A DNA stretch of 64,000 nt from Pontederia crassipes (Eukaryota; Streptophyta; Magnoliopsida; Commelinales; Pontederiaceae): assembly GCA_030549335.1 (NCBI GenBank), contig CM060190.1, forward strand, positions 49,808,999 to 49,872,998, given 5' to 3'. Position numbers and translations under genes: made by a program. The notes beneath the pieces were generated by a model. It made no database searches, was not told where the DNA came from, and saw only the letters and a list, made by a program, of their open reading frames with translations. Within the stretch, counting starts at the first letter, position 1. Each line of letters begins with the position of its first letter. Below, one piece after another: positions 12,136 through 25,005 of this stretch.

Positions 12136-14866
12136 ATGACACCCATGACTCGATAGAAAGCTCGTGTTGCAGTGGACGGTTCAGGAGGATTTGGGATCGG
12201 AGTTGGCTCCCGTGTGGGAGAAACTCGCGATGAGATCCGAGTCGAGCCACAAACACAGCTTCGGGGATCTATGCCACTTGCCCCTGATGTTAAGGCTTTG
12301 CTTAGTCACATTGACTTACTTGTGCACCAAATTAGGTTGAATGGTGTGGTTAAATTTGAAGGAGAGCAAGATCCTGCAAAGGCTGAGGCATGGCTGAAAT
12401 AATTGGAACGTGTGTTTAAGATGATGGGTTTAAATGATGATAAGAAGATGTCATGCATTGAGTTTTTACTAACTAAGGGTGCTTTGTCCTGGTGGGAGGA
12501 CAAATATGAAGAATATGGACTCACCTGGACATGGAATGAGTTCAAGAAGGAATTATGCAATTTTTACATTCCAATTTCACATAGTGCTAAGAAGGTCAAA
12601 GACTTTATAAATTTGAGACAGGGGAGGATTCAGTGGCACCTTATACTATCAAATTTGAACAGTTGTGTAAGTTTTGTCCAGGATTAGTGTCCACACACAC
12701 TACAAGAAAATTATCATTTTTCGACGGGCAATTTCCGACGATTTGAAATCCGTCGCAATTTGCGACGGATTTTGCGACGGTTCAATTTCCGACGGATTTT
12801 CCGACGGTTACGACCGTCGGAAATGAAAATAATAAATTATATAATTTATTATATTATTATTTTATTTTTCAACGATTAGGAACGTCGATATTTCCGACGA
12901 TACCCATCCGTCGCAATTTGCGACGGATTTTTCGACGGTTACGACCGTCGAAAAGTAAAATAATAATTTATATAATTTGTTATATTATTATTTAATTTTT
13001 CAACGGTTAGGAACGTCGATATTTCCGACGGATACCCATCCGTCGATATTTCCGACGGATACCCTTCCGTTGCAATTTGCGACGGATTTTTCGACGGATA
13101 TAATTTGTTATATTATTATTTTATTTTTTGACGGTTTGGAATGTCGATATTTTCGACGGATACTCATCCGTCATAATTTGCGATGAATTTTCCGACGGTT
13201 ACGATCTTCGTAAAGTAAAATAATAAATTATATAATTTGTTATATTATTATTTTATTTTTCGACGGTTAGGAACGTCGATATTTTCGACGGATTCCCGTC
13301 CGTCGTAATTTGTGATGGATTTTCCGACGGTTACGACCGTTAGAAATTAAAATAATAAATTATATAATTTGTTATATTATTATTTTATTTTTTGACGGTT
13401 AGGAACGTCGATATTTCTGACGGATACCATCCGTCGCCAAATCCGCCGTAATTTTCGACGGTCGTAACCGTCGGTAAATGTATAATAATATCATATAGGA
13501 GTATTTTATTAATATAACTAGGGACGGTCCAAACCGTTGCAATTACCGACGGTTTCGACCGTCGGTTCAAATCGTCGGTAAAATAAAAAATAAATATTAT
13601 ATATAACTAAATATATTTTCGATGGTCACAACCGTCGGTAATTTTAAAAATAATTAATATTTACGTTTTCGACGGCCGGAACCGTCGGTAATTAAAATTT
13701 TGTTATCCTGCTTTTTCTTTTTTCCTTTTCCCGCTTTCTCTTTCCCCTTATATATAATTCCTCTCTCCCTCCTCTCTCTCTCTCCCTCCTATCCTCTCTC
13801 CCTCTCCCTCTCCCTCTCCCGGCCCGCGCCGAACGCTCTCCTGCACCGCACCGGACACCGACGACCGTCTCCCGCACCGCACCGGACTCTGCGGCCGGAT
13901 CCAATCGCCTGCTGGTCGGATCCGGCCGCCTGGCGGCCGATCCGGTCGCTCGAGGGCCGGATCGATCGCCATGGCGGCCGGATCCGGCCCATCCTACCGC
14001 GGGCGGCCGGATTTGGCCGCGGCCAGTATATTTAAAAAACTCTTTGCGACGATTGCGACCACCGAAAGATCGACGGCTGTCGAAAGTTTCGACAATTGCG
14101 ACCATCGAAAACTTTCGACGGTTCGAACCGCCGACATTTTTTCCATCGAAAACTTTTAGACGGTTCGAATCGCTGGTCTTTTCTGGCGGTTGCAACCGTC
14201 GGAAACTTCGACGGTTACTTTTCCGATGGTTCTGACTGTCTATTTTTTCGGCGGATTTTTTTTCGACCGCTGCAAATCGATTTGCGACGAGCGTTTTTCC
14301 GACGGATCGGTTCCGACTAAAAAACCATCAGTAATTGTGTTACCAACAGTTTTAGGGTAGATTACCGACAGTTTGGACCATCGGTAATCAGCTTTTTTAG
14401 TAGTGAGATGATGAGAAGAAGATCATTGACATGGAGAAGCTGACACATAGGATCAAAACTCAAATTTCTTGCACTTACTGTATGACATATGTGGAAGCAA
14501 ACAATTTGGCACTTAAGGCTGAGGAACAAATGGAGGAAAGCAAAATGTGGGCAAATCGCAACAAAAAGCGACAAGAAATCAGTCAAGGTAACTCCAATTC
14601 AAAGAGGGGAAGAGTGGATGCATACTTTCAGCCACCATCATGTAGAGGAATACATAGCATGACTGGAGGACGAGGTCATCATAGGGCTGATTTAAGGACT
14701 CATGATTGGAGATATCAAATGAGAGATCATAGTATGGTGTGGCACCTGTGGAAAGTGTCACTCGGGTAAATGCTGGTCTGACACGAGTAGAGTACCTACA
14801 TGCTTTAATTGTGGTGAGAAAGGGTATAACAAATTTGAATGTACCAAATTAGCAACTGCTACATAG
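12136..14866 (+). pseudogene. gag of chromovirus, split by CACTA insertion
   Basis: Encodes the capsid-type Gag of a Ty3/gypsy element, which packages RNA in the particle. The retrotransposon Gag signature KFEGEQDPAKAEAWL...LERVFKMMG...FLLTKGALSWWEDK lies at about 12346-12510. A cysteine array and a zinc knuckle follow at 14727-14855, the latter reading CFNCGEKGYNKFEC: Tyr replaces the zinc-binding His. In-frame stops occur early (TAG at 12154-12156) and at 12400 (TAA), and the frame is broken by the CACTA element at 12698-14405. It cannot yield a full protein. Confidence 0.85.
12698..14405. mobile_element. CACTA element 1, non-autonomous
   Basis: A 1708-bp insert beginning CACTACAAGAAAATT and ending TTTTTTAGTAGTG. 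The bases flanking the ends are ACA and AGA, a 3-bp duplication with one mismatch. Both ends are packed with subterminal CCGACGG/CCGTCGG motifs in both orientations, the transposase-binding architecture of En/Spm elements. The interior (about 13690-14040) is a CT-rich tract followed by GC-rich GGCCGGATC-type repeats. No transposase is found. The same family appears in reverse at 45796-52552. Confidence 0.87.
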
Positions 14867-17800
14867 GTTTCAGATGCTTGTGGTGGATCGCGGATTGCTC
14901 CACGGCATGTTGGTACTACAGTGAGGATCCCATCTACTAGTTCCCAGAATAAGGAAAAAGCTATTACCGACCGCTAGTCCTGAGGTGGTTACAGGTTTGA
15001 TTCTCATTAATAAGAATTATATGACTACTTTATTTGACCCCGGTGCATGATATTCATTTGTTTTATATGCATGTGGATCATTGTTGGATATGGAGCCTTC
15101 TCCCTTATCCGTTGATATGTCTATTGTCCTACCCTCGGACGATGCTTTTATTGCTAGACAAGTATACAAGAAATGTGTGCTTGTGATATGTGATAAAGAA
15201 TTTCTGACTAATCTTATTGCTATAGACATACAGAGATTTGATGTCATTTTAGGCATGGATTGGCTTTCCACTTATCGGACAATGGTGGATTGTTTTGCTA
15301 AAGAAGTGACATTGATATTGCCTTGTAGTGAGGAGGTAATTTTCAGGGGTGATAGGAGAATGCTACCTACTTATGTGATATCAACTATGGTAGTCAGAAA
15401 AATACTACTTGAGGGGTGTGATGCTTACTTAGCTCATATTCATGATTTGAATCGTGAGCCACCTAAGCTTGAAGAGTTGCCTATTGTTCAGGAGTTTCCT
15501 GATATTTTTCTCGAGGCATTGCCTAGTTTACCACCACAAAGAGAGATGAATTTTGAAATAGAGTTGATTCCTGGTACAACACCAATCTCCATTCCTCCAT
15601 ATAGAATGGCACCTGTTGAGCTTGAGGAGTTGAAGAAGCAATTACAAAAGTTGCTTTATTTGGATTTTATTCGACCTAGTGTCACCTTGGGGAGCTCCTG
15701 TACTATTTGTGAAGAAGAAAGATGGCTTAATGAGGACGTGCATTGACTATAGACAGCTGAATAAGATCACCATAAAGAATCGATATCTCTTACCGAGAAT
15801 AGATGATTTGTTTGATCAATTGCATTGTTCGAAGGTCTTCTCCAAGATTGACTTGAGGTCTGGATATCATCAGTTGCGGATCAGAGATGAGGATGTGAAG
15901 AAAACCGCATTTCGCACTAGATATGGGCATTACAAATTTCTTGTTGTGCCATTTGGGTTGACGAATGCTCCTGCAGCATTCATGAGTTTGATGAATATAG
16001 TGCTTCGAGATTTTCTTGATGTATTTGTCATTGTGTTTATTGATGATATTTTAATCTATTCAACTAGCAAAAGTGAATATGAGCAACAGTTAAGGGCAGT
16101 GTTGAAGACTTTGAGGCAGAACAAGTTGCTTGCTAAGTTTTCCAAATGTGAGTTCTGAATAGATAGAATGGTGTTTGTGGGGCATGTCATATCAGCTGAT
16201 GGAGTGTTAGTCGATCCTTCCAAGGTAGAAGCTATTATGAATTGGGAAGCACCAAGAAATGCAAGAGAGGTTTGTAGTTTTCTTGGATTGGCAGGTTACT
16301 ATAGGAAGTTTGTGCAGGGCTTCTCTACCATTGCAGAACCACTTACTTAGTTACTAAGGAAGAATGCCAAATTTGTTTGGACAGAGAAGTATGAGAGCAG
16401 CTTTCAGGAATTGAAGAATAGATTGGTGTCAGCACTAATTTTGACTTTACTAGAAGGTAGAGAAAATTTTGTGATTTATAGTGATGCTTCACGTCAGAGA
16501 CTTGGATGTGTCTTGATACAACATGGGAAGGTAATTGCTTATGCATCGAGAAAATTGAAACCACATTAAGTCAATTATCCTACTCATGACTTAGAGTTGG
16601 CGGCTATAATATTTGCGTTGAAGATATGAAGACATTACTTATATGACGAGCATGTCCAGATTTTCACTGACTACAAAAGTTTAAAAAAGTTGAAGACACA
16701 AAAGAACTCAATCAGAGACAATGAAGATGGATGGAGTTCATTAAGGATTATGATCTAACAATGGAGTATCATACAGGAAAAGCAAATATAGTTCTTGATG
16801 CACTGAGCCCAAAGTTCAAAAATTGTGTGACACCAGAGAATTTAGGCGTGATCTCTCTTGTTGAGGAGCTTACGAGAATGATTTGTCACTTGAGAGTGGA
16901 TGGCAATGGAGGTTTGTTGTGCAACCTTCGTGTGAGGCCAATCTTATTGGATAGGATTCGACAAGTACAAAAGGTTAACATAGGAACTTTTATGCTTATG
17001 GACCAACTAAAGGTTGGTCGTGATGAAAAGAACTATCATGTAAGCAAGGATGTGACTCTCATGTATCAAGATAGATTATTTGTACCTAGAGCATATGACT
17101 TGAGAGAGGAAGTGATACAAGAAAGTCACAATGTAGCATATTCGTTACATCCAGGTTGCACCAAGATGTATAGAAACCCGCGGAAAAAATTACTTTTAGC
17201 TAGGAATGAAGGAGAATGTGGCTGAGTTTGTATCTCACTGTTTGGTATGTCAGCAAGTTATGGCTGAGCACCAAGCTCCTTGTGGTAAGTTGAACCCATT
17301 ACCTATACTTGAGTGAAAATGAGAAAAGATTAATATGAATTTTGTGACAAATTTGTCATAATGCTGTGTGGGTGATAGTAAATAGATTGACAAAATCAAC
17401 ACATTTCTTACCAATCAAGATTACTTACTCGTTGGAACAGTTGGCATGATTGTTCATTGATGAGATTATTCGATTACATGGCATACTAAAAGTCATTATT
17501 TCTAATAGAGACCCTAGATTCACATCCAAATTTTGAAAGAAGTTAAATGAGTCCTTAGGGACGAAGTTGCATTTTAGTACGGCCTTTCACCCACAAACTG
17601 ATGGTCAGGCTGAGCGGACGATACAAACATTGGAGGATATGTTGAGAGCTAGCACGATGGATTATGGTGAATGTTGGGATGATCATTTAGCGTTGGCCGA
17701 GTTTGCATATAATAATGGTTATCAATCCTCCATTCGTATGGTGCCATTTGAGGCTTTGTATGGCCGGAGATGTCGTACCCCCATATGTTGGGATGAAGAG

Positions 17801-18367
17801 GGCGAAAGATAATTGACGGATGTGGACTTAGTTTAGGAAACCGTGGACAAGATTGGTGTTATCCGAAAAAGAATAAAGGAAGTTCAGGATCATCAAAAAG
17901 CACTAGCGGACAAGTCACGACATGAGAGACAATATGCAGTCGGAGATAAAGTTTTCTTGAAGATTTCTCCTTGAAAAGGTGTTCTTCGATTTGGAAAGAA
18001 AGGAAAGCTGAGTCCCAGATTTATCGCACTCTATGAGGTGCTTGAGAGAGTAGGACCCGTGGCTTATCACCTTGCCTTGCCACCACCATTGGCGAGGATT
18101 CATAATGTGTTTCACATATCAATGTTTCGAAAGTGTTTGCTTAGAGAAGATCAACAGATTGAGGCATAACTAGTGGAGATAAATGAGAATATGTCATATC
18201 GGGAGGAGCCCGCTCAGATATTAGCACGTGAGGTGCGACAGTTACGCAGACGTGAGATACCTATGGTTAGAGTACTATGGAAGAATTATACTGAGAGAGA
18301 GGCTACATGGGAGTTGGAGGAGGATATGTTGAAAAGCTATCCACATCTTTTCAGATATTCATGTTAG
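14867..18367 (+). pseudogene. pol of chromovirus (PR-RT-RH-IN-chromodomain)
   Basis: The protease region has a damaged active site (LFDPGA then a stop, near 15035-15050). Reverse transcriptase runs from about 15600 to 16160, with [22 protein letters not shown] and an intact FIDDILIYS catalytic motif. RNase H follows (VIYSDASRQRLGCVL at about 16470-16520). Integrase shows CLVCQQ, VIVNRLTKSTHFLP (first catalytic Asp replaced by Asn), RDPRFTSKF and FHPQTDGQAERT. It ends in a chromodomain (VRVLWKNYTEREATWELEEDM, about 18260-18340), which in this clade directs insertion to methylated heterochromatin. Several stops and a frameshift near 15685 inactivate it. Confidence 0.9.
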
Positions 18368-18409
18368 TCTGAATTTTGATGACAAAATTTTTGTCATGGG
18401 TACTGTAAT

Positions 18410-21072
18410 TGTAACATTTAAAAAAAAAGTAGAATTTGTTTAAAAGTTAAGGGCAATTTTGACATTTTGCAGGAACTGGCAGTAGAAAGAAAAAAAATAA
18501 AGTGACCACGTGGAAAGAGAAAAAAAAGGATTGTCGTCTTCATCTCCCAATAGCTATAGTAACCGCGAGCCATTCTCCAGCCGCCGCCCATTTCGACCCT
18601 CCATTCTCCTCCATCCGGCCACCATTTTTTGCGTGTGAGGTGTCTTTGGAAAGAGGACGATGAGACAAACATTTTGACATAGGATTAGGAGATGATCGGT
18701 CCATTGTGTGCGATGCAGCGAGCTTAGAACACGAGGAGACGAAAATTTCGCCGACGATGATTTTGGCTTTGATTCGCACTGATCCTTCTCCTTGTGAGTT
18801 GTACATCATTCTTAGGTCGATTATGATCATTTTGAGGGGTATTAATTATGTCTTTGTTCCAAATCATGTAGGAGACCAAAATTGGGGCTTTTCAGCGAAC
18901 TTTTCCGGCGCCCTATCTTGCGAACCGACGAGGAACTCCAGCCAAGCTCATCTCGATGTTCTGGTAGGTGCACACATGAGGCAAAAAGAAATCAGATTGC
19001 TGTCCGTATAATAATTAGTCGCTAATATTTTTAGATTCATAGGTTTCGGATTTCGATCATTCTCCGACAACCTTTTCGGCGACTCATTCCCGTATCGCGG
19101 TTGGTTAGCGAATAAGAATGTGAATGAGATTGGATTTCAAATATGTGGACAAATTTAAAGTAACTTTATTGTATTATTGATGAAGAAGACATTCGGTGGC
19201 TTTTCGATATTTTGACGGGTTCGGCGGTGATTTTGAGAGCGGTGGCTATAATGGTTGTGGTATGCATGCTCGGATAAGTAAAAGTGAATTTTTATAATGT
19301 AGTGAAAGTCCTAATTGGAAGTTGTCTTCAAAATTGATTTGAACTTCGCTTATAGGGGTTGTTGATCAGAGGCCACGGTTCGGTTGTTTAGATTCGATTA
19401 GGCGGTTACTAGACGACGAGGCATTCTTTTTCTTCTCGGTAAGTATTTTAATAAATCCATAATATGACTTATCTCAGGATAAGTACGTTGAGTTAGTGCG
19501 AAGAGTGAATTATCAATTAAATTTTTATAATATTAATTTATCAAGTAATTGATGTGATATGTTGTGTTTACTTTTGATTGGATTCGGACGAGGAAATAAT
19601 TTGGGCACTCGACGAATTCACGGTGAGGGAATTTATCTCAATTGATATGAACCACTTAACTCCTTTGAATGATGACATTGTCCCATTCGATGTGAGACTA
19701 ATTTTCGTGATAGTTTTTCCCCATATAAAAATCATCTTTATTCGTATGCTTCTTATATGTGCTCTCATATGACTTGTGATGTTTTATTATGAATTGTGGA
19801 AGTCTTTAATTGATAGAAGTTTCTCCTGTCACCTGAAATGAAGGATTTACTTTTGAAATTAAATGTTTCTTTTGTATAATGATTTTCAAGTTTTAGATTT
19901 TCATTTTGAAATTGCATTCATGCATTACATGTAAAATCCGCCTAAGGCGGAGTGTTTTCACCTCGAAAGATTGGCCAACTCTGGGTAGACCGATTTGGGG
20001 CTTGGTATGCTCTGTGTCAATGGGATACGAAGAGCAGGTTTAACATCCTATGTCAATATAGTGATACAAATGGTCAAATTAGAACAACCATCATGTGTCA
20101 ATGGGGGTACAGGGGATGGAAAGAAAAGATAAGAAGTCCTGTGTCAATGGGATATGAAGAACAGTTCAACGTCCTGTGTCAATAGGAACGAGGGACGGAG
20201 TTAGAACAACCATCCTGTGTCAATGGGATTCAAGGTGGGAGATTGATTCCTCCATTGAGGAGATTGAATATTCATATTTGATGATGTTTCACCAAGTTTT
20301 ATGATGTTATCTTATTATCATGCATGTGCATCCATAGCATTCATTTAGAGTATGATCATTATTTTAATGAATTTTCTTGGAGAAATGAGAAGGGTTTGGA
20401 ATAATTTTTAAAAATGAAAAGGTTGGTTTTTCCTTCGCTGTTTTAATATTTGATACAGTTGTTTTACTCATTGAGCATTTTTATACTCACTCCTCTTGTT
20501 TAATTCTTTTCAGTTAATGAACGAAAGCTTGAATAGCATCAAATAAGGATTGTAAAAGAGCTAGTAAATGAGCATGTGTCAGAGGTATGATTATTGAATA
20601 GTTAACTTTGTGTTTTATTGAATTTTCTTATACAGATTTATTACTTGATGAATGCTTTGAAAGATTTTAGAAATGTTGGATAATTGTGTGGAGCAAGGAC
20701 ACTCGCGTTATATGGTTTACGAGCATCTGGCTCTTGATCTTGATTTGAGAGTGAGCTTGAGACTCACTATTTTGGGCATGTGTCCTACCATTTTAGCTAT
20801 CTGATGAATTGCCAGTAATGTCCTTATAATTATCTATGATGATTAAAGTTTTGAAGCTAATTATTGCAATGATATATATATATATATATATGAATTATTG
20901 TATATGACGAATAGACGAATTTACGCATATGTCCTGCCAAATTTTTTGAAAATTCACAGAGTTAGTTTATTTTTGAAACGTTGGTTTATGTTGAAAATTT
21001 AAATTTGAATTTAAACGTTTGGTTTTTCGGCTTCTCCCCTTGTGGCACCAAAATGAGTAGAAGGGCATCACA
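18410..21072 (+). repeat. 3' LTR of chromovirus
   Basis: A 2663-bp direct repeat of 8629-11211, ending GGGCATCACA just before the ACAAT target duplication. It is slightly longer than the 5' LTR because of small indels (for example an AT-dinucleotide expansion near 20870-20890). Confidence 0.92.
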
Positions 21073-21271
21073 ACAATAGTTTTTGAATGTTTAAATTCAC
21101 TCTTTGTGTAATATATTAATAGCTTAATTATTATATTTATATGTCTTTAAACTAATGATCTTGCAAACACTACAAAGTGTTGCATAGTAATTATTTTAGA
21201 TTTTATTCAATTATCTTTGGCTTATTTATCCTATCATTCTACTAATGTATTTCTCTTTAGCGTTACTACAA

Positions 21272-21382
21272 TATTTCTTAGATCTTATATTTAACAAGAG
21301 ATTTCGGTCAAGAAGGGAAATTTATTATTTTCAATGTATGTTGGTGGAGTTGGAATTAAACTCTTGTTGCCTTAACGGGAAG
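21272..21382 (+). pseudogene. MBD-like gene copy A, exon 2 (acceptor lost)
   Basis: 111 bp collinear with copy B exon 2. Translated in the copy B frame it gives YFLDLIFNKRFRSRREIYYFQ..., the second half of an MBD, followed by an intact GT donor at 21383. The bases before it read ACTACAA where copy B has the splice acceptor ACTGTAG, so the phase-0 acceptor is missing. It cannot be joined in frame to exon 1. Exon 3 is absent here: after 21521 the sequence changes to a CACTA-type insertion. Confidence 0.75.
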
Positions 21383-21521
21383 GTATGCATATATTTTCCA
21401 TTTTTGGTTTTTTCCTTCTTTTTCTCTAGTTTATTGTTTTTTCTTCTATTACTAAAGGAATATGTTTTTACTTTACTATTCTTTCTTTTGTATTCATAGG
21501 TTAAACTAGCATGCTCATTCT

Positions 21522-24293
21522 GTAACGGATAACATTAAGTCATATGTCAATAAATTCTTATGCTTGAAATATGTGATTTTGAAGTTACGAAGTCCAAAAT
21601 CACATGTTTCAAATACTTGATCATCATATTCAGAATCAACCATAATATATATTTTGAGCACTAAATTCTAATAAATTTTTTTGTCATTTTTAATGTCTCT
21701 TTTTTTTCATAATCTAATTTTATTATCAAGAATGTCGAACGTTATGATTAACTCAACCATCCATAAACTAGGAATTAGATTAATTTCAAGTAATTAATTA
21801 GGAATTAGATTAATTTCAAGTAATTAAGTAATAATTAACTTAACATGGTATTAGATTAAAAAATAGCAAATTAACTAGGAATTAGATTAGTTTTAAGTAA
21901 TTAACTAGTAATTAACTTAACATGTATTAGACTCCTCCGTCCGGTGCCGCCCGTCACCCGCCGCCTACCGCCTTTCTCCACCGCTTACCCTCCTCCGTCG
22001 GCCGCCGCCATTCTTCTCGCTTAAGAAGGTACGAGTCTACCACCATCCATTATGTAATCCCTAGTTAATTTGTTAAAGGAGGCAGAGGGCGAGGCAGAGG
22101 GTGGTCCGCGGAGGAGGTGGAGGGTGACGGAGGCGGAGGGCGGCTGAGGAGGCGGAGGGCGGCGGGCCAGAGAGGCAGAGAGCGGAGGAGGGCGGTTGGG
22201 CGGAGGAGGCTGCTGGAGGGCGGAGGAGGCAGAGAGAGGAGGAGGGCGGAGGAGGCCGGCGCAGGGCAAATCGTTCGACGAGGGTGGGGTCGGGCATCGG
22301 AGCAGCACGCGTCGACAGAGCAGCGGGCGTCGACCGACGGGCGTCGTCGGTCGCGGTGAAAATCGGCGAGCGAGCAAAGTAATAATAAAAAGTGAATGCA
22401 GAAGAGGGGTTAGGATTTAAGTTCAGCATTTAACGCCTCACTTAGACGCGATGCTACTTAGACGCTAAGGGGGCACCATCATTGATACGCTATTTCAAGG
22501 CTGTTGGGACGCTATTTCAAATTTTCTTCCTAATTTAATATTATTTGTGCGAGATTAAGTGATAATAATATGTATATGTGTATGTGTTATATATGTGTAT
22601 TTATATGTCAATACGTGCCCGATTAAGTGAGGGTAATAAAAAGTCAGCTAATGCGGCGCTATAGAGAAGCTAATGCATCGCTATTATATATTAGCAACAC
22701 ACTAGTGTCGTAGTAGCGTCTCTATTATCTTAACGTCTCAATGTGGAGACGACAAGGCGACGCTAATAGGTTTTCTATATTCTAATTTTCTATTATAGAT
22801 TTTTTATGTATTGTAATTTTATATTATATGTATTTAGGTCTATATATTCAAGATAGCGTCTCATCGCATTGTGCTTCGTTCCAGTTGTTTTGTTCCCTTC
22901 CCACAATCTAAAAATTATGGAATGTATATATAATTATTCATGTATATGTATATAAAATTATAAGTCTATATGCATATGTGTATATGACAAAATTATATAT
23001 ATATATATATAATATGTGTGTATGTATATGCCTACGTGTGAGAGATTAAGTCACAACAATGTGTATATCTATATGTATTATAAGTATATACGTGTATGTA
23101 TATGTCTATATATATGCGAGATTAAGTGACAATAACGTGCATATGTATATGTATTATAAGTATATATGTATGTATATATTTATATATGCGAGATTAAGTG
23201 ATAATAATATGTATATGTGTACTTATTATATATAAGTATAAGTATATAGGTGTATTTATATATTAAGTGAGTGTAATAAAAAGTCGGCTACTGTGGTGCT
23301 ATAGAGACGCTAATGAGTCGTTAAAACATATTAGTGACACACTAGCATTGAATAGCGTCTCATACGTGAATAGTGTCTATGTAGCGTCGACATGCAGCTC
23401 TATTGTGGCAGTACGTAAACACTATTGAGCCTCCACTGCAGCGCTAGGATAATTTGTAACAAATCATGTCTCTTAATTCAACCATCATAATTCCATGATT
23501 AAGACTATAAAAATATATATGTATAATTAAGATATGATATATATTGTATGCATAAGTAACATATATAATATAGGTAACAAATTATATATTTAGGAACACT
23601 CCTATAATGTAGGCATATATAAGTAATTATGTAGGAATACATATATATGTTGAAGGTACATATATAATATTTAATTTATTTATTCATTAAAGTATAGTAT
23701 AGATAATATATATTAACATATATGGGGTTGCGTCAAAATAGATAACATATAGTTATATAAATACAGATAGCGTATATATGGTCATATATTTCTTATTTAA
23801 CATATATGTTCCTCAAACATATATAGTTATGAGACGTCAAGTGAATATTAAAATAGTGCCAACTAAGCGTTGTATTTATTACATGTGTAGGCAACAATAG
23901 GAATGTCTTTATATTGGCGTCTACATAGTGTCGCATTATCCGTGATGCCACGTAACGTCACACCTCTCGACACTAAACTCGCGCAAATATATGATGCCTA
24001 TATTGGTTCCTAGATAGCGTCGACATAACGTCTCAAATCTTGAGACGCTAGATTTGCGTCGAACGTTGTCGACGTTACAACATTGCTAAGTTCTCCCGCA
24101 CATTTCGCTCTAACGCGCGTAATAATAGCGGCTAAGTGGTGTCTTTATGGCACCTCCTTTAGCATCTATTTCACGAAATGCTAAGATAATGCGAATGTGA
24201 CGCTATTGAGATGCAAGTAGCATCTCTATTTTGGGAATCAACTAAAAGTTAGGACGCTATTTTGCATTGCTAATCGCCAGTTTTGTTGTAGTG
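21522..24293. mobile_element. CACTA-type element 5 (TAGCGTC family), left end unclear
   Basis: The right end is TTTTGTTGTAGTG (reverse strand CACTACAACAAAA), preceded by many TAGCGTC/GACGCTA motifs (about 22430-24270), the subterminal repeat pattern of an En/Spm relative distinct from the CCGACGG family. The interior includes an AT-rich tandem repeat (21769-21930), a short CpG-rich block (about 21930-22350) whose Pro/Arg-rich frames look like low-complexity artefacts, and many TATG/TATA runs. A CACTA left terminus is not found where copy A sequence breaks off at 21521, so the left side is probably deleted. No transposase is seen. Confidence 0.65.
21769..21930. repeat. AT-rich tandem repeat
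   Basis: Repeated AGGAATTAGATTAATTTCAAGTAATTA-type units (two near-exact, then two diverged), ending in a TAACTTAACATG motif that occurs twice. Confidence 0.75.
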
Positions 24294-25005
24294 AAGAACT
24301 AGGTTGTGGTTCTTCCGATTCACAAACATGCCCCTATGTTTGGAAACTGATCGGTGGTTCTTTCAAAGTTCTTGATGAATAGTTGAATAATAGATTAGTT
24401 CTAGATGTATTTGGATGAATCGAAATTTAATGATAATGAATAAAGTAATTGATGTGATAGAAAAAAATAAATATGATAGGAATAATTTTTAAAGAGTGTT
24501 TGAATCAAAATAATTATTATATATAAGTAATATATTTATTAAATAATTTAAATAAAAGTATAAATAAAAAATTTATGGAAAATTTTTTGTTTAAATATAC
24601 TATTTAAATATAAAACTATTTAATAAAATTTTAAAATTTTTTAATGAAATAATAAGTAATGAATAATAAAATAATTCTGAAAAATACATTGAAAAGTGTT
24701 AAAATAATCGTTAGATATCAAAAAGGAATCGTGGATAGTGTGATTCCCTCACCCGAATGACTGATTGAAAAATATCAAACTTTTTTTACTATTATTATGA
24801 TAAAAATCATACTAATCGGACGAATTAGTGAAATTGAAATACCAAACATTTTTTTTTCTATAAAACAGAACTTTCAGGAAAAATGTAACTACAATTGCAT
24901 GTTTCGTGTTTCAAAAGTAACATTGATTGACTAATTAAATGAGTTCAAATATTAATTAATTTTTTGAGAGACACTTATTATCTTTCAATCATTTGCCAAC
25001 TGCAT
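24294..25005. other. Flank upstream of MBD-like copy B
   Basis: From about 24670 onward it aligns with 1150-1480 and 32930-33700, the upstream region of copies A and C. 24294-24670 is AT-rich and unrecognised. No gene is seen. Confidence 0.5.

Larger units (their letters stand above)
8629..21072 (+). mobile_element. Ty3/gypsy chromovirus (Tekay/Del-like), full length, nested
   Basis: It spans 12,444 bp with LTRs at 8629-11211 and 18410-21072 (TGTAAC...ATCACA/GTCACA). The target duplication ACAAT lies at 8624-8628 and 21073-21077. The empty site is seen in copies B (near 30680) and C (near 55440). Order: LTR, PBS, gag, protease, RT, RNase H, integrase, chromodomain, LTR, which defines a chromovirus. 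The long LTRs and C-terminal chromodomain fit the Tekay/Del lineage. Nested inside are a hAT MITE (11312-11835) and a CACTA element (12698-14405). Many stops and frameshifts make it defective. Confidence 0.93.

Noticed and set aside
12716..13700. Regularly spaced short repeats resembling a CRISPR array
   Set aside because: The CCGACGG motifs occur in both orientations with irregular spacing and sit between CACTA ends: subterminal repeats, in a plant genome.
13692..14195. Overlapping Arg/Pro/Gly-rich frames on both strands
   Set aside because: GC-rich and CT-rich repeats in CACTA 1 leave several frames open by chance; no domain and no consistent frame in CACTA 2.
22021..22429. Pro/Ala/Ser-rich frames (118 codons) on the minus strand
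   Set aside because: Simple GGCGGAGG repeat in the CACTA-type insertion; two overlapping frames are equally open.
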